A stretch of 64,000 nucleotides of DNA. Source: Roseovarius sp. GTDB lineage: Bacteria; Pseudomonadota; Alphaproteobacteria; Rhodobacterales; Rhodobacteraceae. The number at the start of each line of letters is the position of its first letter. The first letter of the stretch is position 1. This document shows positions 19,161 to 26,935 of the stretch, piece by piece. Location: assembly GCA_029212365.1 (NCBI GenBank), contig JARGOC010000005.1:124001-188000 (forward strand). The letters are read 5' to 3'. Position numbers and translations under genes: made by a program. The notes below the pieces were generated by a model. It was not told the DNA's origin, did not search any database, and saw nothing but the letters and a program-made list of their open reading frames with translations.

Positions 19161-20165
19161 TCACCGCATCCAATAGCCTTCACGCTTGATCTTGTTTCGG
19201 ATGGCCTGTTCATTTCGGGGCAGGTCATCGCGGTCAAACAGATCACGCACTTTGTGGCCACGGCCATGATAGATCATGAATTTCATCGGATCGTAGTTCT
19301 TGAGTACCCGTTTGATCCAATTGGGCGCGGTCACGCGGTCCAGCACGTCAACAACAGCGTCGGCTTCGCGGGCATAGAGCAGCGGCAACAGGCGGTAATG
19401 GCAGGTGATATCGCCGTCCAACAGCCCCTCGGGCAGGGTATCACGCCCGCCACCCAAACTGTGAATAACCAATGGCAAGGCCACCTGATCCAGCCATGGA
19501 TCAAGCTCCTGACAGATCAGCTCATCGGGGGCATTATCGCGGATCGCCAATGCATATTCCAAAAACCGGTCCCCAAACTCATGCGGGCATTTGTAGAAAA
19601 AGAACCCGGCGTTGAAATAGAGATAGCGCCGCCAAAACTCATCCGGCCAGCTAGAATCCAGCGAGCTGTCAAAATCCAACCCGAATTTGTCATACAAAGA
19701 TTTCCACGTCTGGGTATATCCCGGCCCGTAAAGCTCAATCTTGGGCCAGGTGTCTTCGCGCCTCATTGAGGCCTGAGGACGCTCAAAATCAAACGGCACC
19801 TGGGTTATATCACCGGTGATCAGCGTATCGGTGTCAAAGAACACAAATGGCTCGCCTTTGGGCAGGGCGGCCAACATTTCAATCTTGTTGCCATAGGGGT
19901 ACTTCTGTCCGAAGTGTTTGTTTTCAAACGGAATGATCTCAGCCCCAAACCGTTCAAGCAGGTCCTTTACTTCGGGGCTATTGATGCGCGGGTCGCCGTT
20001 CCAACAGGGGCCGGGCTGTGGCTCGGCCACCAGCAAACGCCCTTTGAAATCGGGGCTCATCATCCGTAAAGATGCGGCAAAAACAATGGCTTCATACTGC
20101 AACCGCCCGGCCTGAGCGACAATTGCAATATTGAAGTCTTGGATTTTAGGTGCTTTCCCGGCCAT
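19161..20165 (-). CDS. putative glycosyltransferase-like protein (GT-A fold)
   Basis: 334 aa. An N-terminal nucleotide-sugar-like fold (NIAIVAQAGRLQYEAIVFAASLR), then PFVFFDTDTLITGDI, in which the D-T-D resembles the metal-binding DxD of GT-A enzymes. A later NAGFFFYKCP also fits glycosyltransferase family 8-like proteins. Substrate unknown. The ATG at 20165 is chosen over an upstream GTG at 20198. The gene is divergent from the Ser/Thr-rich protein at 20263. Confidence 0.65.
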   Translation of the reverse strand: MAGKAPKIQDFNIAIVAQAGRLQYEAIVFAASLRMMSPDFKGRLLVAEPQPGPCWNGDPRINSPEVKDLLERFGAEIIPFENKHFGQKYPYGNKIEMLAALPKGEPFVFFDTDTLITGDITQVPFDFERPQASMRREDTWPKIELYGPGYTQTWKSLYDKFGLDFDSSLDSSWPDEFWRRYLYFNAGFFFYKCPHEFGDRFLEYALAIRDNAPDELICQELDPWLDQVALPLVIHSLGGGRDTLPEGLLDGDITCHYRLLPLLYAREADAVVDVLDRVTAPNWIKRVLKNYDPMKFMIYHGRGHKVRDLFDRDDLPRNEQAIRNKIKREGYWMR

Positions 20166-20262
20166 ACTCGCCCCGATCCTGCCTGTTATTTGTGCCACTA
20201 TAAGTGCGCAAGCAACATCACAGAAGGGGCAGAATCAAGGAATTTAAGAAAGGAGTTATCAT

Positions 20263-21129
20263 ATGTTAGATTTGTTTTTGTTTGTATTGGGCACCACCCT
20301 TAGCGGCGGCGGAGGGGACACTGCACAGATGCCGTCCGGCGGTGAAGCTGTCGCAATGACCCAAAGCGCTGAGGACGCGGTGCCTCTTGTGGTTGAAGAC
20401 AGTGCGGTGACGGATGAAACCACCGCTGAACCCGAAGGCGGCACTTGGAACACCACCGGATCAAGCGATGGATCGAGCGATGGGTCATGGATTTCCAATC
20501 GAAGCGATACCGCTGACAGCGCCACCGCAGATACCTCGTGGATATCCAACAAAAGCACATCCAGTGCAACCAGCGGAACCACGACAATCAACGAAACAAG
20601 TGTGACCATTGGCGCAGGCAGCGTGATCATTGATGGAGAAGTGTCCGGGAGCGGAAAATCTCTGTCGGAAGACGAGAGCACGGGCAATTCTTTACTGGCC
20701 GGTGTGGTTGAAAGTGATCCCGCCCCGAGCCTTGGCGCAGAAGAAACATTCACCGCCGAGCCGCAAATCCCCTCGGGCAAATTCACCACTGCCGCTGAGG
20801 TGAAACCGATTTTGGAGGCCACCAAGGGCAATTGGGTGGCCGTGCGCGAATATGACGGTAAGGATTTCCTGTATGTGACCCATCTTTGGGCATGGCGCTG
20901 CGGGCTTTTGCAAATGCGCTATGCGGTGAATGGCGGTGACATGCAGGTCTGGCCTTTGCCGCCGTGCCACGAAAACACCAATGCCCCCAATGCGATCATT
21001 GAAACTGATGGCCTGCCGTATGGCACATTTGCTCTGGGGAGCATCCAGTCCATTCAGGTTGAATTGTTGCTCGACGATCTGAGCGAGGCCAGCTCGGCCT
21101 ATGTGCGCACGGATGTGCTGATGCCGTAA
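20263..21129 (+). CDS. Ser/Thr-rich hypothetical protein with conserved C-terminal domain
   Basis: 288 aa. A short hydrophobic start (MLDLFLFVLG) leads into about 150 residues of Ser/Thr/Asp/Gly-rich low complexity containing two SWISN(R/K)S repeats. A folded C-terminal domain follows (about 165-288: TTAAEVKPILEATKGNWVAV, then WAWRCGLLQMRYAVNGG with cysteines, and LGSIQSIQVELLLDDLS). The C-terminal domain recurs in Roseobacter proteins from memory, without an assigned function. It may be exported. RBS AAGGAG at good spacing. Confidence 0.7.
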   Translation: MLDLFLFVLGTTLSGGGGDTAQMPSGGEAVAMTQSAEDAVPLVVEDSAVTDETTAEPEGGTWNTTGSSDGSSDGSWISNRSDTADSATADTSWISNKSTSSATSGTTTINETSVTIGAGSVIIDGEVSGSGKSLSEDESTGNSLLAGVVESDPAPSLGAEETFTAEPQIPSGKFTTAAEVKPILEATKGNWVAVREYDGKDFLYVTHLWAWRCGLLQMRYAVNGGDMQVWPLPPCHENTNAPNAIIETDGLPYGTFALGSIQSIQVELLLDDLSEASSAYVRTDVLMP

Positions 21130-21147
21130 CGGGCTATTGACCTCTGC

Positions 21148-21189
21148 TTTTGGGCATGCCCGCCAGTAACGACCGGGGCATGCCCAAAA
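21148..21189 (+). terminator. perfect 14-bp inverted repeat after the Ser/Thr-rich gene
   Basis: TTTTGGGCATGCCC (21148-21161) pairs perfectly with 21176-21189 across a 14-nt loop. It starts 18 nt after the stop codon, so a terminator or transcript-stabilising hairpin is likely, although no long T-tract follows on either strand. Confidence 0.55.
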
Positions 21190-21370
21190 CATGTTCAGCC
21201 ACATACGATAGCACCAGATTGGCTGAACTTGTCCCCACCTGATACCCTCGCGTTTCGCCGAATTTACGTTTGATATTATATGCTTCAGCAATACCAAAGC
21301 CGCCTTGCGCCAGTATCAATTGGGCAAAGTGGCGCATCTCCAGGATGAGCCAAATGAAATCAAAGGAAAG

Positions 21371-21428
21371 TGGTGGGCGACCCTGGAATCGAACCAGGCG
21401 TGCGTCTCCGCGAGGGAGTTACAGTCCC
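21371..21428 (-). repeat. left attachment-site copy: 3' part of tRNA-Tyr
   Basis: These 58 bases match 25719-25777, the tRNA-Tyr from anticodon arm to CCA, with a single-base deletion in the variable arm (at about 21404). Similarity stops on the anticodon side at AGTCCC. This is the normal footprint of tyrosine-recombinase integration into a tRNA gene. Confidence 0.9.
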
Positions 21429-21458
21429 AGTCTCTTCGTTGATTTCATTGACTTTTTC

Positions 21459-21518
21459 TGTAAACTGCGCCCGCCAGCGCCCGTATAGTTATCAGTGGGT
21501 TATGGTTGGTTTGTAAAC
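21459..21518. repeat. TGTAAAC sites at the left end of the tRNA-Tyr island
   Basis: TGTAAAC occurs at 21459-21465 and 21512-21518, each followed by TG. The same heptamer recurs in four copies at the other end of the island (25539-25656). The distribution suggests arm-type recombinase sites or operators (inference). Confidence 0.45.
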
Positions 21519-21709
21519 TGAAATGAAGCTGTTTGAGTTCAATATTTACCAAATCTTCCTGTAAGATTTAATGAATTCACGGCCCAAACCGGACCTTCAC
21601 CGCAACGACGAGCGCCGTGTTGCAGCTTCTCCAGACCGGTCATTCGCTGCGGGCGCTCGATTTCAATCGTGTCTGCGTTGCGCACTCTTTACGTGACCAG
21701 GCTACACCT

Positions 21710-24700
21710 TCAACGAACCTCCTTGTGCAGGCTATTTGCGTTTTGGCCATTTACTTTCTCTTTCATGTCTCGAATCATCCTCGCCCTTTTCAACTTGTCG
21801 AAGTTGATGCTGCCCACAGGACTACCAATCCGCGACAACTGCTCAACTACCGCCTCGATATGCTCTCTCTGCGCCTTGTTTCGTCCAGAAGCTAGATATC
21901 TTCCTCGAAGCGTCCGTAGAGATGCAGTTGCAAGGTTGATGTCCTTCTCATTTCTTAGGCTACTGAGATACGCTTCCCTGTTTTCACCGCTAGGAAGGCC
22001 GAGAAGCGCATCACGAGCAAAGAGTGAACTCATTGGCGGCAATTCAGGCAACACTTTGCGAAGTGCCGTGGCCAGTTGAGGATTCTTCAGCGCTTCGGCA
22101 AGAAGTCGCGACATACTATTGGGTGCGTTGTACTTGAACTCACGCGCAGATCGGTCCGAATCGATCAATGCAGCGGCGTTAGTAATTCTAATGCCTCCTA
22201 CCATAACAACTGGATTGGAAGTAATCTCGTCTCGGTAGGCGCAGAGGAAGCCCACCCAAGTTTCCGCAGACACAAATAGCTTCGATAGATGCTTGAGTTT
22301 CTCGGCTGCAGGAACTTGAAGGGCGTTTTTTAAAAGGGCGGCATAGAGCCTTAGCGAGACTAGCAGTTTTGCCTCTGCTTCCATCACAGCCATTCGTTTA
22401 GCAACGCCGCGACGCCGATCTATCTCCGAAAGTTGGGAATTATCGAACCTATCGGCTTGTTCCGGAGTTGCATCAGACCGACCCAAGTTGTCAGCGGCGT
22501 TCTCAAATGCCTCCGTTTGGCTCAAGGTGCCATCCTGTTCGATACAGGTTGTTTGCCACTCTGCCGCAAGGTCAATGCCCGCGTCTGAGTAGTTTTCATT
22601 TAGGATAGCTTCTAAGCTATCAAGTGCAGCATGGATCGAGCCAAGAACGCCTCGTGTCTCTGTGCCCTCCAAGTCACCATAGAAAGCAACTTCCTTGTGA
22701 TACTTGAAGAGCGATTCTCCTGTGGTCAGTTCTTCTGAGAACTTCGGATCTGCTTTCATCTGGCGAGCAACAAAGAATGAAAAAAGGTAGTCTCCCCTGA
22801 ATGTCACCTGACCCCTAAAAATGGTCAAAATGCCCTTCTCAATGAACTCATCAAGAAGGTGATTGGGAAGATCAATTAGATAAGCTCTCTGGTAGTCGTC
22901 GCATAGTTCGCCCCAAGATTTCTCAGCTATGCCTTGGACATCTTCCTCTAGCATTCGCCGAGCAGCGAAACTCAGAAGGTCGATCTTGTCACTCGAAGCA
23001 AAAGTTCCTTCGCGCACATCCTCTAGGTCAAAGCGACCCAATAGGCACTCGACGTATCGTTCGAGAAGACGAGCTTTGTTGATCGGCTTGAACTCTGGAT
23101 CTTGATTCAGCGTTTCGACCACAACTGCTACGCTGCTCGCGTAAACTGGCTCGTCCATTTGCCTAAAGGAGTCGACCACTTGTGAGACGACAGAATCTGT
23201 AGGATAGCCGCTGTGTTCGGACGAACGAAGAGACACCATCTCACGAATGTCTGCTACATCCATCTGAGCAAACTCGTAGACCTCGTCTGTCTCCGAATTT
23301 AGATTTGGAATGGCGCTACCGACTGTCGGTGCCCCACGCTGCTCAGTACTGAGAAAATATATGAAGCGAACCTTCAAAAAGAACTTATCAGCAACTTCGC
23401 GAAATAGGTTGAACTGCTCGACGTTTGCCAAAGAAAGGCCATCCACTAATACGCAGAGACCACCCGAGTTCGCCAATGCCTCAACTTCAGCATGGCTGTA
23501 GCTAACAAGGCATGTGCGACCTATCTCTCTGAGGATCGAAGCCTTGTTTATCTTTTGCTCTTTAGCATCGAAGAATGCAGGAATTTTCCTGAGGCTATTG
23601 AAGTCATCTGCAATCTCTTTGAAGGTCAAGAAAGCTGCAGTGGTTAAGCCCGAATCTAGCGGTGCAATATAGTACTGATCTCGAAAAGAAGATTTGGCCA
23701 ACTGTGTCACGGGCAAAGCAGGTTCCAGCCAAGTATCGTCCTGGTCCACCGCCACTTTCCGTGCCTTGGGACTTACGAAATTCGAGGTAATCTTGGATTT
23801 TGCACGAATATTTGCCCTGTACCACGCAGTATAGTCAAACGTTTCCGATTCGCTAAATCTCAGCATGAGTGTCTCGCCAGAAGGCTTCGAGCTATAGAAG
23901 AGTTCGTCCTCCTCTCTCGGCCTTAGTATTCCCTTAGGGGCAAAATCCTCTCCAGGGATAAATTTGCGGCGGGTCTCAGAGTAGGCTCGGTACTCTAATT
24001 CAAACTTCTTGTGCTCCAAGTTGGCTTGGATAACGGTGTACCCATTGCTGCCCTTCGACCAGCCCGACCGCAAAGGTGGCGATTGCATAAAGATGCATCC
24101 GGCACCAATTTGCGCCAGATTTGTCAAGTCCGTCGCATGAACGTGTCCATAAAGAACTAGATCAAATCGGTTCATGAGTAGTTTTGATACTGCGTCTCGC
24201 GTTGTTTCCTCCAGCCAATCTAGGGGATGGTGCAAGAGAGCAATCTTCGTAGTTTCGGAAGGCAGCTTTTCCGACAGCTTATCCAGAACATAGGGTTCTA
24301 ACCTTAGTTTCCCCCTGTCAGTTTCTCCAACAGGTCTCTCGCTCGATAACCAAGTCGTATTCATTCCGACAAACGATAAGCCCCCACGCGTTCGAGAGTA
24401 GCCGTAGTAGGTATGATGGTCATATGGCCCGAGAACTTCTTCAATCGTTCTATAGTGCTCAAGAGGATCGCCTACCTCATCAAAGTTTGGTTGGACCATC
24501 TCACTGGACTTTTGAAAGAGGTAAGAGCTGGTCCGATCCGCCAGATGTCTTTCAATGAATTCATGGTTCGCAACTGAGCGTTGAACGTCATGGTTTCCTG
24601 GAACGACCAAGACTTCATGACCCATCTCTGAAAGCGGAGCGATGAGTATGTCGAAAAGCACATCGTAGTCTTCGTTCCGATCACCAGCCTGCACTAGGTC

Positions 24701-24835
24701 GCCCGTGAAAGCCGTGAAGACCCCTCCTTCAGCTTCCAGCCGCTGTAGATCCGATTTCAGATATTCAATACGTTTCCTATTTTCAGCGTCGTTTTTGAAA
24801 TGGAGATCACTTAGGTGGACGATCTTCGCGTGCAT
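21710..24835 (-). CDS. metallophosphoesterase fused to a STAND/NACHT-like module and helical C-terminus
   Basis: 1041 aa. Residues 1 to about 300 are a calcineurin-like phosphoesterase with every metal-ligand motif: D10-x-H12, GD at 45-46 with D52, GNHD at 80-83, HH at 202-203 and GHVH at 230-233. After a linker, residues about 385-640 look like a NACHT-type NTPase: APLDSGLTT (391-399) sits where Walker A should be but lacks the Lys, and CVLVDG (461-466) resembles Walker B without the following acidic pair. The C-terminal 400 residues are alpha-helical, without a recognised repeat. Known STAND proteins sense a trigger through the C-terminus and activate an N-terminal effector; here the effector would be a phosphoesterase/nuclease (inference). 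It is the sole large gene of the tRNA-Tyr island and low in G+C. Confidence 0.75.
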   Translation of the reverse strand: MHAKIVHLSDLHFKNDAENRKRIEYLKSDLQRLEAEGGVFTAFTGDLVQAGDRNEDYDVLFDILIAPLSEMGHEVLVVPGNHDVQRSVANHEFIERHLADRTSSYLFQKSSEMVQPNFDEVGDPLEHYRTIEEVLGPYDHHTYYGYSRTRGGLSFVGMNTTWLSSERPVGETDRGKLRLEPYVLDKLSEKLPSETTKIALLHHPLDWLEETTRDAVSKLLMNRFDLVLYGHVHATDLTNLAQIGAGCIFMQSPPLRSGWSKGSNGYTVIQANLEHKKFELEYRAYSETRRKFIPGEDFAPKGILRPREEDELFYSSKPSGETLMLRFSESETFDYTAWYRANIRAKSKITSNFVSPKARKVAVDQDDTWLEPALPVTQLAKSSFRDQYYIAPLDSGLTTAAFLTFKEIADDFNSLRKIPAFFDAKEQKINKASILREIGRTCLVSYSHAEVEALANSGGLCVLVDGLSLANVEQFNLFREVADKFFLKVRFIYFLSTEQRGAPTVGSAIPNLNSETDEVYEFAQMDVADIREMVSLRSSEHSGYPTDSVVSQVVDSFRQMDEPVYASSVAVVVETLNQDPEFKPINKARLLERYVECLLGRFDLEDVREGTFASSDKIDLLSFAARRMLEEDVQGIAEKSWGELCDDYQRAYLIDLPNHLLDEFIEKGILTIFRGQVTFRGDYLFSFFVARQMKADPKFSEELTTGESLFKYHKEVAFYGDLEGTETRGVLGSIHAALDSLEAILNENYSDAGIDLAAEWQTTCIEQDGTLSQTEAFENAADNLGRSDATPEQADRFDNSQLSEIDRRRGVAKRMAVMEAEAKLLVSLRLYAALLKNALQVPAAEKLKHLSKLFVSAETWVGFLCAYRDEITSNPVVMVGGIRITNAAALIDSDRSAREFKYNAPNSMSRLLAEALKNPQLATALRKVLPELPPMSSLFARDALLGLPSGENREAYLSSLRNEKDINLATASLRTLRGRYLASGRNKAQREHIEAVVEQLSRIGSPVGSINFDKLKRARMIRDMKEKVNGQNANSLHKEVR

Positions 24836-25235
24836 TTCTTTCCTTACTTTGGTTGAGCGCCTGTCTGTTTCTTCACCCTAAACAAGCAGACTCTATCCCG
24901 CAATGCAGGCGCAGCTACAAGGACTGGCCAAACAAAAAATGTTATCCTTCCGCTCACCCAAGCCTCCAGATTGTCTGCTTGGCCTCAGAGTGAGTTCTCC
25001 TACAGCAGTTGCGAACCGGCTGACCAATGCCTCCGCGCCAGTGTCCGCACTTGCTATGACAACGACTGGCTCTTTGCACTCGCAGAGAATGCCGGCTTTC
25101 CGCCCTTCATTCAGTTCGTGGGCAGGTTTGTATTGAACGCCACATGCCCAAGTCTAGGTTCTCATTTTTCTTGTTAACAAATCACCAGCAAACACACGTT
25201 TTGCAAATTCTTGAATTGATTTGGAGGTGAAGCAA
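24836..25235. other. 400-bp divergent intergenic region inside the tRNA-Tyr island
   Basis: It separates the divergently transcribed STAND-like gene and the HTH gene. Short open frames cross it, but none has a ribosome binding site or protein-like composition. Promoters for both genes should lie here; I cannot place them with confidence. Confidence 0.5.
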
Positions 25236-25514
25236 ATGGGTCGCTACGACATTCAACTGCTAAAAACAAAGGAAGTGGCGAAGCTATTGGGGTTTTCGAC
25301 TCCTAGCCCCAGTTTTCGTTATTGGTGTCGCAGGATGAACATCGAGCCGGTGCCAGGTCGACGCGATGTCTACGACCCAGTCCTTGTTCGCATGCGTCTC
25401 GACGAGGCTCAAGGCCTCAGTAGTACGGGTAAAAGCATCAAGGACTTAGCAGCTGATTCAGAGAAATCTCTGGCATTGGTCGAAGTCCATGCGATCGGCA
25501 GTGTACACCGATGA
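25236..25514 (+). CDS. small helix-turn-helix DNA-binding protein (excisionase/MerR-like)
   Basis: 92 aa. The N-terminal half reads LKTKEVAKLLGFS with FRYWCRRMNIEPVPG following, the pattern of an Xis/AlpA/MerR-like winged helix in which helix two recognises DNA. A predicted helix (PVLVRMRLDEAQG) and a polar tail follow. ATG at 25236 is chosen because GGAGGTGA sits 8 nt upstream; the TTG at 25221 lies before this site. It may regulate the divergent STAND-like gene, or be a leftover excisionase of the island (inference). Confidence 0.65.
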   Translation: MGRYDIQLLKTKEVAKLLGFSTPSPSFRYWCRRMNIEPVPGRRDVYDPVLVRMRLDEAQGLSSTGKSIKDLAADSEKSLALVEVHAIGSVHR

Positions 25515-25538
25515 TAGCCCGATTTGCGCGGTAATTTG

Positions 25539-25656
25539 GTTTACAACCGCGGGGGATGTAAAGTCCCTGGCCTTTCGTTGAAAACAAAGAAGAATAATCG
25601 CAGATTCGGGTTTAGTTTACACTTTGATGTGTAAACAACGAACACTAGGTGTAAAC
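25539..25656. repeat. cluster of four TGTAAAC/GTTTACA sites at the right end of the island
   Basis: Sites are at 25539-25545 and 25615-25621 (GTTTACA), and 25630-25636 and 25650-25656 (TGTAAAC). The second and third form an inverted pair with an 8-nt spacer. They lie between the HTH gene and tRNA-Tyr. Confidence 0.5.
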
Positions 25657-25718
25657 TGAGAAGGGGCCATTATTGGCCGAATTACATTAAGATTTGCTGC
25701 TAAGTCATTGATTTTGTT

Positions 25719-25803
25719 TGGTGGGCGACCCTGGAATCGAACCAGGCGTGCGATCTCCGCGAGGGAGTTACAGTCCCCTGCCACACCTTGCGGCCTGTCG
25801 CCC
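25719..25803 (-). tRNA. tRNA-Tyr (anticodon GTA)
   Basis: 85 nt including encoded CCA. Read on the minus strand: acceptor GGGCGAC pairs with GTCGCCC, discriminator A, D stem GCC/GGC, anticodon loop CTGTAAC, a long class-II variable arm and T arm CCTGG-TTCGATT-CCAGG. The G1-C72 pair and A73 fit bacterial tRNA-Tyr. It is the integration target of the adjacent island and lies upstream of, and divergent from, rlmB. Confidence 0.92.
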
Positions 25804-25937
25804 ACTGAGCTGAACAAGTGTCCAGACAATGACGCGCTGATTACTAGTGGGGCCGCGGCCCGTCAAGGCGAAAATACCTTGCAACCGGGCGATCCACGCC
25901 GCATTGTCTGCCGCTCTGACAGGAAAGCAATTCTACC

Positions 25938-26714
25938 ATGAAAAAACCCCGCTGGGTGATCGACAAAGAGCAGACCAAACGCGCCGCTGCATCCGAAACC
26001 GTCTGGTTGTTCGGCATTCATGCCGTGCGCGATGCGCTGGAAAATCCGGCGCGCGAAAAACTGCGCCTGATTACCACTAAAAACGCCCATGACAAACTGG
26101 CCGAGGCCATTGCCGCCGCGGGCATGGAGCCTGAAATGGCTGATCCGCGCCGCTTTAACGCTCCGATTGACGCGCAATCGGTGCATCAGGGGGCCGCACT
26201 TGAGGTCAAGGGGTTGAACTGGGGCGCTTTGGACGAGGTCTGTTTGGGCGATGGCACTCGCCCGCCACGGGTGCTGTTGCTGGACCGTGTGACCGATCCA
26301 CATAATGTTGGTGCAATCCTGCGCTCTGCCGAAGTGTTTGGCGCTTGCGCTGTGATTGCCCCGCGCCACCATGCCGCCCCTGAAACCGGTGCTTTGGCCA
26401 AAACCGCCAGCGGGGCTCTGGAACGCCAGCCCTATTTGCGGGTACGCAATCTGGCCGACGCCATGGAGCAATTGAAGTCCATGGGGTATCTGATGCTTGG
26501 CCTTGCGGGCGAGGCGGAGGAGACCATCGAATCTGTTTTGCAAGAGCGCCGTGACCGCCCCGTGGCACTGGTGCTGGGCGCGGAAGGCCCCGGATTGCGC
26601 CAGAAAACCCGTGAAACCTGTGACCATCTGGTCAAAATTGATTTCGCGGGGGATTTCGGCTCGCTCAATGTTTCAAATGCGGCGGCTGTGGCGCTGTATG
26701 CCTCGCGTGGATAA
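25938..26714 (+). CDS. rlmB: 23S rRNA (guanosine-2251-2'-O)-methyltransferase
   Basis: 258 aa SpoU/TrmH-family enzyme that methylates the ribose of G2251 in 23S rRNA. It has the N-terminal substrate-binding domain (VWLFGIHAVRDALENP) and the knotted SPOUT domain with the three family motifs: LDRVTDPHNVGAILRSAE, VLGAEGPGLRQ and SLNVSNAAAVALYA. Start at the ATG at 25938. Monocistronic. Confidence 0.95.
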   Translation: MKKPRWVIDKEQTKRAAASETVWLFGIHAVRDALENPAREKLRLITTKNAHDKLAEAIAAAGMEPEMADPRRFNAPIDAQSVHQGAALEVKGLNWGALDEVCLGDGTRPPRVLLLDRVTDPHNVGAILRSAEVFGACAVIAPRHHAAPETGALAKTASGALERQPYLRVRNLADAMEQLKSMGYLMLGLAGEAEETIESVLQERRDRPVALVLGAEGPGLRQKTRETCDHLVKIDFAGDFGSLNVSNAAAVALYASRG

Positions 26715-26874
26715 GGGTGCTTTGCGTGACTTTGGCGAAATATTGCCGAGATGAACATTTTGTTCACATGAGTATTACAACCTCTTTTTATTCTGCAAAT
26801 CGGACCTATCTGTAGTCCAGAAGCGATGATCTGGAACATCAACGCTTCATTCACTGTCCCTCGTTCCGCGACTG

Positions 26875-26908
26875 GCGCCCAGGTATTTCCCTGGGCGCTC
26901 TTTTTTTT
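26875..26908 (+). terminator. strong rho-independent terminator between rlmB and the CoA-binding gene
   Basis: GCGCCCAGG pairs with CCTGGGCGC across a 6-nt loop and is followed by TCTTTTTTTT. It is 160 nt downstream of the rlmB stop, so it could end rlmB mRNA or a small RNA encoded in 26715-26908. Confidence 0.85.
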
Positions 26909-26935
26909 GGCGCGCCGCACAGGTATGACGTTTCC

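Larger units (their letters stand above)
21371..25718. mobile_element. small genomic island at the 3' end of tRNA-Tyr
   Basis: The island is bounded by a displaced copy of the tRNA-Tyr 3' part (21371-21428) and the intact tRNA-Tyr (25719-25803), in direct orientation. Contents: the 1041-aa metallophosphoesterase-STAND-like gene, the small HTH gene and non-coding flanks. No integrase or transposase is recognisable, so the element cannot move by itself now. Base composition is lower in G+C than the flanks (about 48% against 60% in 60-base samples), which supports acquisition by transfer. The stretch 21429-21709 holds no gene, only two TGTAAAC sites. Confidence 0.8.

Noticed and set aside
21134..21337. 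67-aa minus-strand frame (MRHFAQLILAQGG...) just outside the tRNA-Tyr island
   Set aside because: Looks partly protein-like, but GGAG abuts the ATG, its end is encoded by the perfect hairpin, and no family is recognised; may be a remnant.
24903..25177. Overlapping 77- and 68-aa plus-strand frames in the island
   Set aside because: No ribosome sites, unlikely composition; treated as noncoding.
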